Part shown: piece by piece, positions 21,731 to 31,995 of the stretch | Layout: every line of letters begins with the position of its first letter | Numbering within the stretch: the stretch's first letter is position 1 | The notes under the pieces: model-generated | Told to the model about the DNA's origin: nothing | Databases searched by the model: none | What the model saw: only the letters and a program-made list of their open reading frames with translations | Assembly (NCBI GenBank): GCA_014905825.1 | Contig: JACGCN010000028.1 | Location: forward strand, 620,001-684,000 | Reading direction: 5' to 3' | Source: Lyophyllum atratum | Lineage: Eukaryota > Basidiomycota > Agaricomycetes > Agaricales > Lyophyllaceae | Length of the DNA stretch: 64,000 nucleotides | Program-made: the position numbers and the translations under genes

Positions 21731-24700
21731 GGTGAAAGGTGCTTGATCAAAGAGCTCAGCTGGTGGAGGTTCTTATGAAGTCAGAAGTGCCAATGATAAT
21801 TGATATATCTCGCTATAAGCACGCCATTCAGTGTGCTTAGACCCGGACCAAGTTCTAGATGCCTGTCGATGTCAAACCGAGGCAGGCCTCATGACCTTCG
21901 CTGGCATAATTTTCATTTCGCGGGTAGTCCCTGGGATTAGGCTTAACTCAGCATTCTCAGTAGATCCCATGGAAAGAACTTGTCGAGTCGAGTAACAGTG
22001 GGGTTCGAAACCAAGAGCTTCGGAAGCCCAAGACCGAAGATCCGGTAGACATTGCACGTGAGAGGGACGCGTCGGTCATGCCCCGCATGATCGCGTCGCG
22101 TTCACTCCCTTCATAGGAACATATGTTCGCAACCAAAAGGTGCAGGTACGCGACCTGACGTCGCTCGACTTCAGATACGCCAAGTTGGACTCTTTTGTCA
22201 AAGGGCAGCAAAACCCTAGCTCGACCTTCTAAAGGCCACGTATGGATAGACCACCGTAACTCTGCTAAAGGGTACGCCTTCCTAGGGTAGTGATTGACTC
22301 TGTGGTGTGTGTGAAGTCGAAAACTATCGAACAGCGTAAATCCTGATGATCTCCGAGTACAAGGTCGACAGTGTAGGAAAACAACACAATCCACTGAAGA
22401 AGGGAAGACTAATAGCTTTTCATGATAACTTCCCCTTACCATTATGGAAAGAGAATTCAGTATGAGATTCTCGGTTGATCAAGGGCAGAAGGAGACTGAT
22501 CTTCATCGCTGATCTGAACATGGTGTCGACAGTGTAATTCATACGAAGCTTCTCCAAGCCAGTAGGATACTTCGACGAAGGGACAAAGGGAGGTGGAGGA
22601 GGAGGAGGAGTTTATTATACTGACACGGTCCCCAATTGGAACAGCCAGTTTACCGTGGGCCCTACTTATGTAACATGGTAACTAGAGCCACTACTTCGAA
22701 CCCACGGAACACACATACCTGCTAAGGGGAACGAGAACTCACCCTCCATTAAAAACAGTCCCCGGCCCTCGCGGCAGGATAGCACGGGTAAAACCCTGTG
22801 GGAGCCCAGCACCAGTTCCCTGCATGCCGGACGTAACTCCCCGTGTTCCAGGACTGCATCAACGGGGAGTGTGCATCTTCCCTTAGAGCATGCATGCAAA
22901 TCCAACAACTTTGATTCACACTTCATCATACACGAACATGACCCCGCATAGGAGGCCTCAAAGACACATATTTCGTAAGGGGTGCAACCATGACCCTCTG
23001 AGCTAATAACTCGTGGATCAGCACAAGTAGATCAGGGTGACGTGCCCGAAAAAACGCGGGCCCATCGCGCTCATCATCAGTCTGGAAAGGCGGGGAAGGA
23101 CACACTGCCATGGGCGGTTCAACACCTCGACCCCCGACGTCCATTTCGATTGTTTGAGCGGGCCGTCCGGCGTCCGCCTTCCACACGTGTCCAAAGAGAA
23201 AACAATTTTTGGGCATCTGTCGGCCGAACCCGCCGACCCGCTCCAAACGTCTCATCGTCATTGTAGCCGGCGAGCACAAGCCCTCCGACGTCGCAGCATC
23301 CCCCGTAGGAGAGGCTATTCCCCTGTATCCATCGGTTGTCCACTCACTCGTTGACATAGTAGCGTCGTAGTCAATGGAGGGTCATAGCATACAGATTCAT
23401 GTCGTAGCTCAGTAAATGCCTCTATCACGCCAGACCGCCATCCCTGCGCGTCTTCGAGGAGACGCGACCTCCCCCATAGCCAGTGCTCGTCAACAGGCGC
23501 TATAAGGAGTGGTTTTGCGGGACAGGCTTGGAGTCCGCCGCTCGCCGCGGCCCAGGACGAACTCCAAGACAACATCGTGTTCCCCAGACCGCCATCCCTG
23601 CGTGTCTTCTGCGAGGCGCGACCACCTCATATGCAGTGCCTCGTCGACAGGCGCTACGAGAAGTAGTTTATGCGCCAGACAAGTCCATTTATGCGCCAGA
23701 CGAGTCCATGAGAGCCAGTCGGACTTGGAGTAGGAAATCGGCGGCACATCCATCCAACACCGACAAAACGCATCCACCCCCAAACATGCTCGAATCGCCT
23801 CCATCCAGCATTTCCTTAGTGATGGACTTTAACACGTCGCCAGCAACGCAGAAGACTTTGTGCCATGGTTGCATATTGCTGGCAGCAGGAGCATATCCCG
23901 ACGCTCGAAAGTGCATCTGCCATCCATGGTTGAGGCGGCGCAAGTTTCAACCGATACGGTAGAAGATGATGGTTCCTAGATACGATCTTCGCAAGTCCTT
24001 GAAAGAGCGAACTCTATATATATCTAATCTACATCAGGATCAAATCCATCACTCTCATCCACCTTCCTTATGTCTGGATTTAGATAAAAGAAGGCAAGCT
24101 GCACGAGTACCACTGCACTGCTACCTTTCGACAGGAAGTTTTTGGATGTGGACGGCAGCTTTAAGTCATCGCGATGATCCCACCTCTCCGTACCTCGTGG
24201 TTCCTTTTCGGTCAGTGTCTGGTGAATCTTACTGTTGTGACGGTTTTAGCGCATTCTCCTCGCCTGTATGTACCTAGGTTACCGAGGATTTAGGTTGTGG
24301 TGAGCTCAGTCTAGGAAGCTGACAGACGACTTGAATGCTCTTGAATGTCCTCCAAGATGTCCTACGGTATAGGATCAGTGCCTGAGGCGGGTCATACCCG
24401 TTCATATATGGTGATAACCATCCTCTCGGAACCGTTTCTGTGTGGATCGTGTTGGCAACTTGGATATGCCGCACCAGCGCGAAATTGCACAATTGCACAC
24501 TCCGATGTTCTGAATAGGTTAGCTTTTCTTATCGTTCCATGATGCGGCTGATTTGCGTTGCTTGGGGGGAAGATAATGTGCATCCACATGCACCCACATG
24601 CCAGCATTTGCCCGAAACAGAAATACCCAGGACCGAAATCACTCCGAAGGAAAGCGGAAAAGGAATGGTCAGGGCGTGGCAAATGGCAGGCACGCTGCGC

Positions 24701-25929
24701 CCTAGTATCATGGGGATAGCCAGCTGAAATGATGACATATCGACGCGTTCTTTCCTTATCCCCCTACCCCGGCTTTCTCGCCAGCTTCAAGCTTGTATAC
24801 GATGCCGACAGTTAACAAACCGTCTTGTCCTTTGACGCGTCACTCGCCCGCTCATGGAGCTTATACTGAGCCAAGGTCATTTAGAGCACATGAGCAGAAA
24901 CGAGTCTCATCTGACGTGCCCGCCCGTGATGTGGTATTGTGACTTTGGTGGCGTCCCGACCACCGTACATATTGCGCGCGGCAACATTCCAGTTCACTTG
25001 TTTCATCGCCTCATACTAGTATCTCAGCCGACCTGATCCTAATACGGCGAATGTCAGGAACCTACTTCACAGCCGAATATTCAAAGATTCAAGACGATAC
25101 CTGTATTCAATTTCAAGATACTGTTCGCATCCAAGCATACATGGCAGATGAAATATGGTGGTGGATATACAGTATGGTGAAGTGTTTCTTGATAAGTCGT
25201 TTACTATACGTACCCAGAACGATGGTACTTGGAGAACCTGATTTGTCTTTATTTACGCGCATTTCAATCACTGCACGTCCACGTGCTATCGAGACGAAAT
25301 TCTGGTCACAAATTTGAAATACCCTCAGTCCGCCTCGACCCTGTGCACTACGCTTCTGTCTTTGACGCAACAGGCAAAAACTCTATCGATCTGATTTGGA
25401 CCCTGAATCATAGTCCCGTTTGTTGCGTCGGTAGATCTCGTACTGTGAATCTTCCTCACTGAGGTCTGTACTACATACCTCGCTCCTCGTCAGTTGGCAA
25501 GTTAGATCGAGAGTGTCCTACTAATCGACGCATCTGTTACTGCATTAGCATTCAAAGTGACACAATCTAGGGGATAGGATCAATGAACGACTGATTGTGG
25601 TTACTCTTACATAACCTTGCGAAGCTTGGACTGGTCTGCAACGTTTCCACCATCTGTCTCGGGGACTCATAGACAAGCGGGGTATTCGTTCACCAACCGA
25701 GGTTCGTCCCAGTTCTGGCTCGCTCAATAATGAATATTTCTTAGTCAAGTTGTCAAAATAGAAAGTCCGACAACCCAATCCCATAAGGATCCACGAAATT
25801 GGCCAATCCAATAAAGACTGTTCCCGGCGTCTGGCTTGCAGCGCGAACCTGCATTGTTTCCGGCAGGCGTTTTACTCACATCTTTCATATCTCTGACTTG
25901 CCCCTTACGTTGGGTTGATTCTGGGTTCC
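21731..25929. other. 4.2 kb gene-poor region, nothing recognised except a small tandem duplication
   Basis: No frame here shows a known domain, a convincing start or a consistent intron pattern. Several overlapping frames at 22.9-24.0 kb on the minus strand (for example 22926-23357 and 23490-23804) look partly protein-like but shift frame repeatedly, as a decayed gene or mobile element would. No terminal repeats, target-site duplications, reverse transcriptase or transposase motifs were found. Confidence 0.5.
23431..23709. repeat. Tandem duplication of about 155 bases plus a 21-base direct repeat
   Basis: Block 23431-23515 (CAGACCGCCATCCCTGCG, then ACAGGCGCTAT) is repeated at 23585-23670 (CAGACCGCCATCCCTGCG, then ACAGGCGCTAC) with roughly 75 percent identity. 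Read on the minus strand, both copies encode the same pattern: LLxAPVDE, SRL, EDxQGWRSG. Directly after it, 23668-23688 and 23689-23709 are two 21-base units (TTATGCGCCAGAC, A or G, AGTCCAT) differing at one position. The conserved reading frame in the larger repeat hints that this was once coding on the minus strand. Confidence 0.6.
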
Positions 25930-28145
25930 ATGAACACCGACTTTACGATACCGCCTACAGCCCCCAGTTCTAGCTCGCCATTTAAGCCTTTGATGCAATA
26001 CCAGGCTGTAGCGACGTTGTTCTTGATAGAAAACTCACGGGCTATGTCGACGATGTGGCCTGATCTCCAAGATCGCTATCTACAGAACATCATGACCGGA
26101 TTCGAAAACGCAAACCCCATGGCTCCAGTAAGTCCAAAATTAACCTCTGACATCCGATTCAATCTTTATATCGTCCCTTGTAGGTCACCACACTCATACT
26201 AGAAAGTTTACCTGTCCATGATACGGGCTTCCCTGCTATTCCCCGGCAGTATAACGCACTTCAAAGTGGACTACAAGGCGTCGGATTCAACTGGGATGTC
26301 CAAAACCGACTGTCTGCGGACAAGATTCTGTGTGGCATCGAAGTAGGTCGGTTCGAATCTTCGCAAACAAGTGGCTGAACTCCAACTTCGCCAGTTCTTG
26401 GCCTCTGCCGAGTTTTTAGGGCAGCCCACAGTGCGACACCTTATAATCGTCGCCGCGTCCACTCCTTTTGATGATACATTTGGTATGAATATTCATGCGA
26501 CGGCTTACAGTGGTAATAGCCCTTGGCATCAGCTTGCGCGGAAACTTACTCAAGTACGTCTTTCCTACTTAACTGACAATTCCTTTGTCATGACATATTT
26601 TCAGGCCGATATTCAATGCCATATGGTACTATCCCCTACCCAGGACATGAGCCCACTCATGGCGCTCTTTGATGAGACGGTTAGAACGTCCCTTCTCGCC
26701 TTTTCACAGTTTCGCTCATACTTTTAGCGCCATTCTGGTATAGTTGAGACTGCAAGGCCTCGTAGAAGAGCCGCCTTCCTTTCCGGTTGATAATCGACGA
26801 TATCTATTCCGCCTGTCAGTCAGGTCCAGCATCTATTCGGCTACAGGTTCGTCGCCACTCTCCCAAGATTTCGGTATTTTCGACTAACGGAGTGATCGAA
26901 TGTTTAATAGTTCCTCACACCAATGTACGTAATTATCTGATAGATAATCTGGCAGTATCCGTTGTCCCTTAACGCCCACTAATCTAGCCACCACCACCTC
27001 AACGTGTTCCGCCTCGTCGTAACCACTCTCTCCCAAACCCTATGCGGACTAACGACGACGACGACATGCTCATGCTGGCACCAACTCAGGAGCCCGAAAA
27101 TCCACCAAGCCTTGTCTCACAATTGCAGCAGGTCCATGGCCTTACGAAGAAGAAGGTGTACGGCGCCAAGCCCGTGCGCAAACCATTCTTCAGGGAAGAG
27201 AGAGCCCGGCAGGAGTCTGCGGGAGCGCCTACGCCGTTGATCCTTCCGATTCTGAAGAGCTCTCCACGGCGCAATGGGAGTGGGCGAGCACTCTCTGCCT
27301 CCAAAGCAGCGCGCATTAATCGTATGGCTCAGAGTAGCCCGACGGAGTCGCAACCACGCCGGCCGGGACTGCCTCGACGGAACTCACGGATGTCCTCACC
27401 GGAAACGGACAGCTTTCCTTCGCCGTCTTCGTTCTCTATTCCTTCTAATGCCTCTCCCCCGGTTTCGCCGACGTCTTCAGCTAATGTATACATCCAGCCA
27501 GCCCCTGTGCCGAGGCGGCCCGAGATGATTCTAGACCCTTCGTGGGGCACCATGCAATATAAATCCATCCCGCACTCTTTCTCCCAGACCGAGTTTCCGA
27601 CCTACTGTCCTCCGCCTGCTCTACCACCGGCTGCGCGGTGGCAAGAAGTACCAGCCGTCTTGCAGAACGTCGCTCCCCCTCACTTTTATCCCGAGCATCG
27701 TCCCTTTTCTCAAGCCTCGGGCGCTAGAACTCAAGCATTCAGTGGTGTTGAAGACGCTTCCCCTTACCGTTTACCGCGACGAGCCTCCTGCCCAGAAGAC
27801 GAAGAGCCATTCACGTTCAACGCCGAATATGTGGCAGCGACTGCGACACTATTCAAGAATGAGGTCCTACCTGCCTACCCTGACCTCCAACCGGTCTTTG
27901 ACGAGAACATTTCGCCTCGGCGCGCCTTCTACATCGCCCAAGACCATGGCTCCATGCCACCCAGCCCGTCTTCGGCGTACGATCCCGGGGAATTGTACGT
28001 CGCGACTGAGCGCGATGAGAACCTCCAACACTCCTTATCCCACTCCATTGAATACCCTATTGCGGCGGCAGGCTCGCCGGGGCTTTCCTACGCCACATCA
28101 TACTCTCCAGGCAGCAGCTCTTCCCTCACAGGCTGGGCGGGCTAA
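25930..28145 (+). CDS. MED25: Mediator subunit 25-like protein: von Willebrand A domain with proline-rich tail
   Basis: Start at the ATG at 25930. The vWA-like domain starts YQAVATLFLIENSRAMSTMW, continues with VTTLILESLPVHDTGFPA, KILCGIEFLASAEFLGQP and RHLIIVAASTPFDDTFGMN, and ends ADIQCHMVLSPTQDMSPLMA and RLQGLVEEPPSFPVDNRRYL. This order of elements fits the Med25 vWA domain, which binds activators and Mediator. Splicing restores the frame with a 52-base intron (26345-26396) and a 14-base exon (TTCCTCACACCAAT, about 26911). About 380 residues of Pro/Ser-rich tail follow in one exon (PPPPQRVPPRRNHSLPNP, KKKVYGAKPVRKPFFREER), ending SLTGWAG at the TAA at 28143-28145. The vWA call is fairly firm; equivalence to animal Med25 is inference. 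Confidence 0.75.
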
Positions 28146-28693
28146 GTGACTCTCCATAATAGCTGCTCATCGCCGTCTTTCTCATCTTTTCCCACTCGAC
28201 GCCCGCATTCCACCATGTTAATCAGAACGATCGCCTTAGCGCGTTTGCATAGTTGTTCCAGTGCTTTTTCCGTGTTTTTTTCCTAGTGTCTTCCTGGTGT
28301 TTCGGTTGTTTACGATTTCTTTTGGGCTTCATGGTCGAACGATTGGGACTTTTGCAGGTGGTATTCGACTCTTTGGATACCTTGGTCCTGTTCTTTAACA
28401 TACCATCTCGGATCATCTACCTACTTTTTTACGTGCAGTAAATAGTGTCTGTCTGTACTATAAAACATGCTTTGCGTTCGAAGAACCTCGAGGTAAGGTG
28501 CAACCGTATGCCCGGCAACACCTGACCTTGGCAGTCCAAGTCGCCGGGAAATCAACGCGAAGCAGACAAATTTGAGATTGATTTATAAAGGTGGCGATAA
28601 CGGTGCATGTGAGAGCACAAAAGGATCAAGCAAAACGGGCCAAAATGGAGATACAAGGCAATCCAGCGAACTGCGAAAGTAGAATGGAAGCCC
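28146..28693. other. Spacer between converging genes
   Basis: About 550 bases of T-rich 3' sequence between the Mediator-like gene (+) and PRP46 (-). The minus-strand frame at 28222-28416 is Lys/Thr-rich, low complexity, and rejected. Confidence 0.45.
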
Positions 28694-30346
28694 TCATTGC
28701 GACTGTTCCGCGTATATCTGCCGTAACGGGTACGCGACAATGATGAGGCAGGGTTAATCGTGATAGGGGGAAGAGCAGCTGACCTTGATCGTTTTATCGG
28801 CACCTCCTGTGATCAACCGCGTGCCGGTTTGGTCAAATGTCGAGCAGAAGACACCAGCTTCTGCCTCGAGGGAACCGGGCTGCGGAACGTCTTCCATGTT
28901 TTGGAAGGGCGTTCCGGTATCGTAATCCCAGAAAGTCAGGGAACCGTTGTCAGCTAATGTTATATATAAGGGTTATTGTTTACAGGCTGAGAACAAGGGC
29001 GTTGCTTACCACCAGAGAAGAACACGCCCTCAGCGTTGACGGACAACGTGTTGATGATGGCATTATGGCCACTGAAATTGAACACGAACGTCCCGTCTGG
29101 GCACTTCCACTTCTTGATGTTGTTCCCGCCAGCCGACCCCGAGGCGAACGAGTATTCGGTGGGATGGATCGCCAGCGCACGTACCGACTTCTTATGGTGT
29201 GTGAGCGTTACCATCGTTTTCCCAGCTGCAAGGTCCCATAGCCTATAAAAGTAATTCATTTAGGGACTAGGGAATGAGTGGCCTCGCGTACGCACCTCAC
29301 GGTAGAATCCATGCTTCCGGTGATCACCTGAGGATCGGACTCCTGGCATTTAACATCCGCAACCGTCGCCGTGTGGCCCGAGAGGACATGAACTTGGGCC
29401 TTCGACCGCATGTCCCACACTCTCGCCGATGCGTCACGCCCAGCTGTCACCAGAACGTCCAGAGTTGGGTGAAGGGAGAGAGAATACACCCCAGAAAGAT
29501 GTCCGTGGTAATGACGAATCACTTTGTTGGCTTCCAGGTCCCAACATTTAACCATCTGGTTGCACGTATTAGGTCAGACGTGTGAAAGCTTTGCGTGTAG
29601 GCGCACCTTATCCTCGCCGCAGGAGAAGAGGTATGGATGGCGTGGTGAAACGGCAAGGCCACGGACGGTTGAGATATGACCCGTCAACGACAACTTTAAT
29701 TCGCCCGAGGCCAGGTCCCATATTTTTATGACACGATCACCGGCACCGGTAGCAAACCACTTGTTTCCTGGCTCTACAGCAGCACTCCGCACCCAGCCAA
29801 GATGGCCAGAAATGACGCGAACGAGCTTCCAAGGTGCATGATAGGTCGGTTTGATCGTTCTTGTTGTTTTGTGGAGGGTGAGGGCTTGCGAGAGCTTCGT
29901 CGACGAGCTGAAGGTGGATGGTTGGGATATGGGTGTTTTGTCGATGGTAGCAATCATACGAGATACAGTACTGTCCGCGGAAGCTAAAAACGTTCAAGCA
30001 GTGTCAGTTTAGAACAGCAGTTAAAAACATATTACGCACGACCAGCCGTTATCATTTTCTTGTTCCCTCCAGGCCGCGAAGGACCCACTGGCCCCTGCTG
30101 CGTGAGCAAGGCTGGCGGTAGTTCTTTATAATCGCGGTATTCATCGTTGATTTTGACAGACAGTCGCAACCGCGCGCTGTACAAAGGCTCATTGATGAGA
30201 GGTTTCGACCATGAGAAGGCCTTTGTAACACACCTTTTCTCTTCGTCCCTCAAACCATCCTCCGGCGCTGAGGCAAAGACAGCGCGTGTGCGTTTAGAGC
30301 TTCTTTGGAATAAAGAGTCCAGCGGAGGAAGTGCAGAAGTTGACAT
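28694..30346 (-). CDS. PRP46: Pre-mRNA-splicing WD40 protein Prp46/PLRG1
   Basis: Start at the ATG at 30344-30346 ([20 protein letters not shown]). After an extended N-terminus come seven WD40 repeats: [20 protein letters not shown]...[20 protein letters not shown]...[25 protein letters not shown]...[25 protein letters not shown]...[22 protein letters not shown]...[20 protein letters not shown]...TFWDY, then [20 protein letters not shown]. The start [16 protein letters not shown] and the ending [13 protein letters not shown] are signatures of Prp46/PLRG1, a core member of the Prp19/NTC complex in the activated spliceosome. Several short introns. The stop is the TGA at 28694, reached through a last intron at about 28713-28778. 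It is divergent from TFIIS over a 285-base gap. Confidence 0.95.
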
Positions 30347-30631
30347 GGCGTAAAATCTAGTGTATACTCCCTTGAGGTATAAGCAGCTCTGTCAGCGAGT
30401 TTGAAGGGCTTTTGGAGCAAGAATGGCCCGATAGCAGGAAGCGGAGACCGACGTTGACGATGAGAAGGTTGTTTGGTCTTGTTGGACTTGGCCGCTCTCA
30501 TCCTTTGACCACCATCATCTCAAAGGAATTATCGGCACAAAAGCTGGCCATTCTGCATAAAGTCGGGGTTGTTGTCGTTACGTTGAAACCCCTGTGTAGT
30601 AGTAGATAGTTGAGGATTGCCAGAAGAAGTC
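30347..30631. promoter_or_regulatory. Bidirectional promoter of PRP46 and TFIIS genes
   Basis: 285 bases separate the divergent ATGs of a splicing factor (-) and an elongation factor (+), so the two genes must share promoter sequence. No TATA box is obvious, as usual for housekeeping genes. Confidence 0.5.
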
Positions 30632-31995
30632 ATGTCGGAAGCAGCAGAGTTGAAGAAACTTGTTAAACAGCTGCAAGGTGCTTCAGACCCTGCGGTACGA
30701 GTAATTTCCTTGCATAAAACCCGTCATTTCCGTGCCTCTTTCTGATACCATCATCTTCACAGGACGTTGTCGCACTACTGAACAGACTAAAAACCGACTA
30801 TGAAGTCAGTGAAACGATCTTGAGGGTGAGTGTTTCGCGTCCATTTTTTTGTCTCTCCTTTTGGTCAATTGACGCGCTTGCCCTGTCATATAGGAAAGCA
30901 AAGTCGGTTTGGCTGTTGGGAAGCTCCGTCAGCATGCTTCCAAACAAGTATCAGACCTCGCCAAAGAAATCGTCAAGAAGTGGAAGACGCAGGTAGAGAA
31001 GGCGAAGAAGGTACAGCCCAACGGGATTGCTAAGGGTGAGTCTGGTGATCAGACACAGATCCGGGCGCTGACTCTTCTCAGATCGCAAAGCTTCTGTAAC
31101 GAGCCCTGCAGCAACTCCTGTGACGCCTACTGGAGCTTCCGCGATTCGCAACGCAAAGAATGACGGCGCTGCAGGCGGTACTGGAGACTCCACGCGCGAC
31201 AGATGTGTTGAACTCCTTTACGATGGGATGGTTACGGATTCTGGCGCCCGTGAGTTTCCTAAACATCCTTCTCGACGAACAACTAACATAACATTATTAG
31301 CGGTTGAGCAGATCCTCGAGCGAGCGCAAGGTCTCGAGAAAGCGGTACACAGGAATCACGGAGGCACCAACGCTGAATACAAGTCGAAGATCCGCTCTCT
31401 GTTCGTCAACTTGAAGGACAAAAACAATCCAGGACTTCGGGAGAGCGTAGTCAGTGGGGAGTTGTCTGTCGAGAAGTTCAGCAAGATGTCCAGCCAGGTG
31501 CGTCACATGTTTGCCACGCTTCCAGGCCCATCCTTAAACGGCTTGGGACAGGAAATGGCCTCAGAGGAGAGGAAAGCTGCAGACAAGCAAATTGAAGCGC
31601 AGAATCTTCACAACTCTCTCGCAGCTGGCGAGCAGCAGGCTGAAACGGATGCCTTCCAATGCGGCAGATGCAAGCAAGTGCGTCCAGTTCATATCTCTGC
31701 TGATTTCGCTCCTGAATCACAATCTTCAGAGAAAATGCCATTATCGTCAAGCCCAGACGCGAAGTGCTGACGAACCGATGACTGTGAGTCCTGGTATTTT
31801 CCACTAACGATGATTTATTTATTGTTGGTGTGATAGACCTTCGTAACGTGTGTTCTGTATCCAAATCTTCCTGGATGTCCACTAACCTCTTGCCTGATAT
31901 CAGCTGCACCAACTGTGGCAATAGGTACGTTTATGTCTCCTTCGATCGACAAAGTCACTAACCTGACATTCTCTACCAGATGGAAATTCTCGTAG
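30632..31995 (+). CDS. DST1: Transcription elongation factor S-II (TFIIS)
   Basis: Start at the ATG at 30632 (MSEAAELKKLVKQLQGASDP). The N-terminal LW domain includes VGLAVGKLRQHASKQVSDLA and EIVKKWKTQVEK. The central RNA polymerase II-binding domain includes STRDRCVELLYDGMVTDSG, EYKSKIRSLFVNLKDKNNPG and LSVEKFSKMSSQEMASEE. The C-terminal zinc ribbon is FQCGRCKQRKCHYRQAQTRS then [20 protein letters not shown], with the catalytic Asp-Glu of RSADEPMT and four cysteines. The ribbon is built from very small exons, including 11 bases at 31837-31847 and 21 bases near 31904-31924. The stop is the TAG at 31993-31995. TFIIS reactivates backtracked RNA polymerase II by stimulating transcript cleavage. 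Normal family length (about 300 residues). Confidence 0.95.

Noticed and set aside
22006..22020. GGGGTTCGAAACC, another T-loop-like string
   Set aside because: No matching acceptor stem or anticodon arm upstream.
23668..23709. Two 21-base direct repeats, considered as a CRISPR-like array
   Set aside because: Only two adjacent units with no spacer, in a eukaryotic genome; a simple tandem repeat.
21731..25929. Possible transposable element in the gene-poor stretch
   Set aside because: No terminal inverted or long terminal repeats, and no transposase, integrase or reverse transcriptase motifs were seen; kept only as an unexplained region.
26350..26359. GGTTCGAATC, a tRNA T-loop-like string
   Set aside because: It lies inside a 52-base intron of the Mediator-like gene. 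The flanks do not fold into acceptor, D and anticodon arms.
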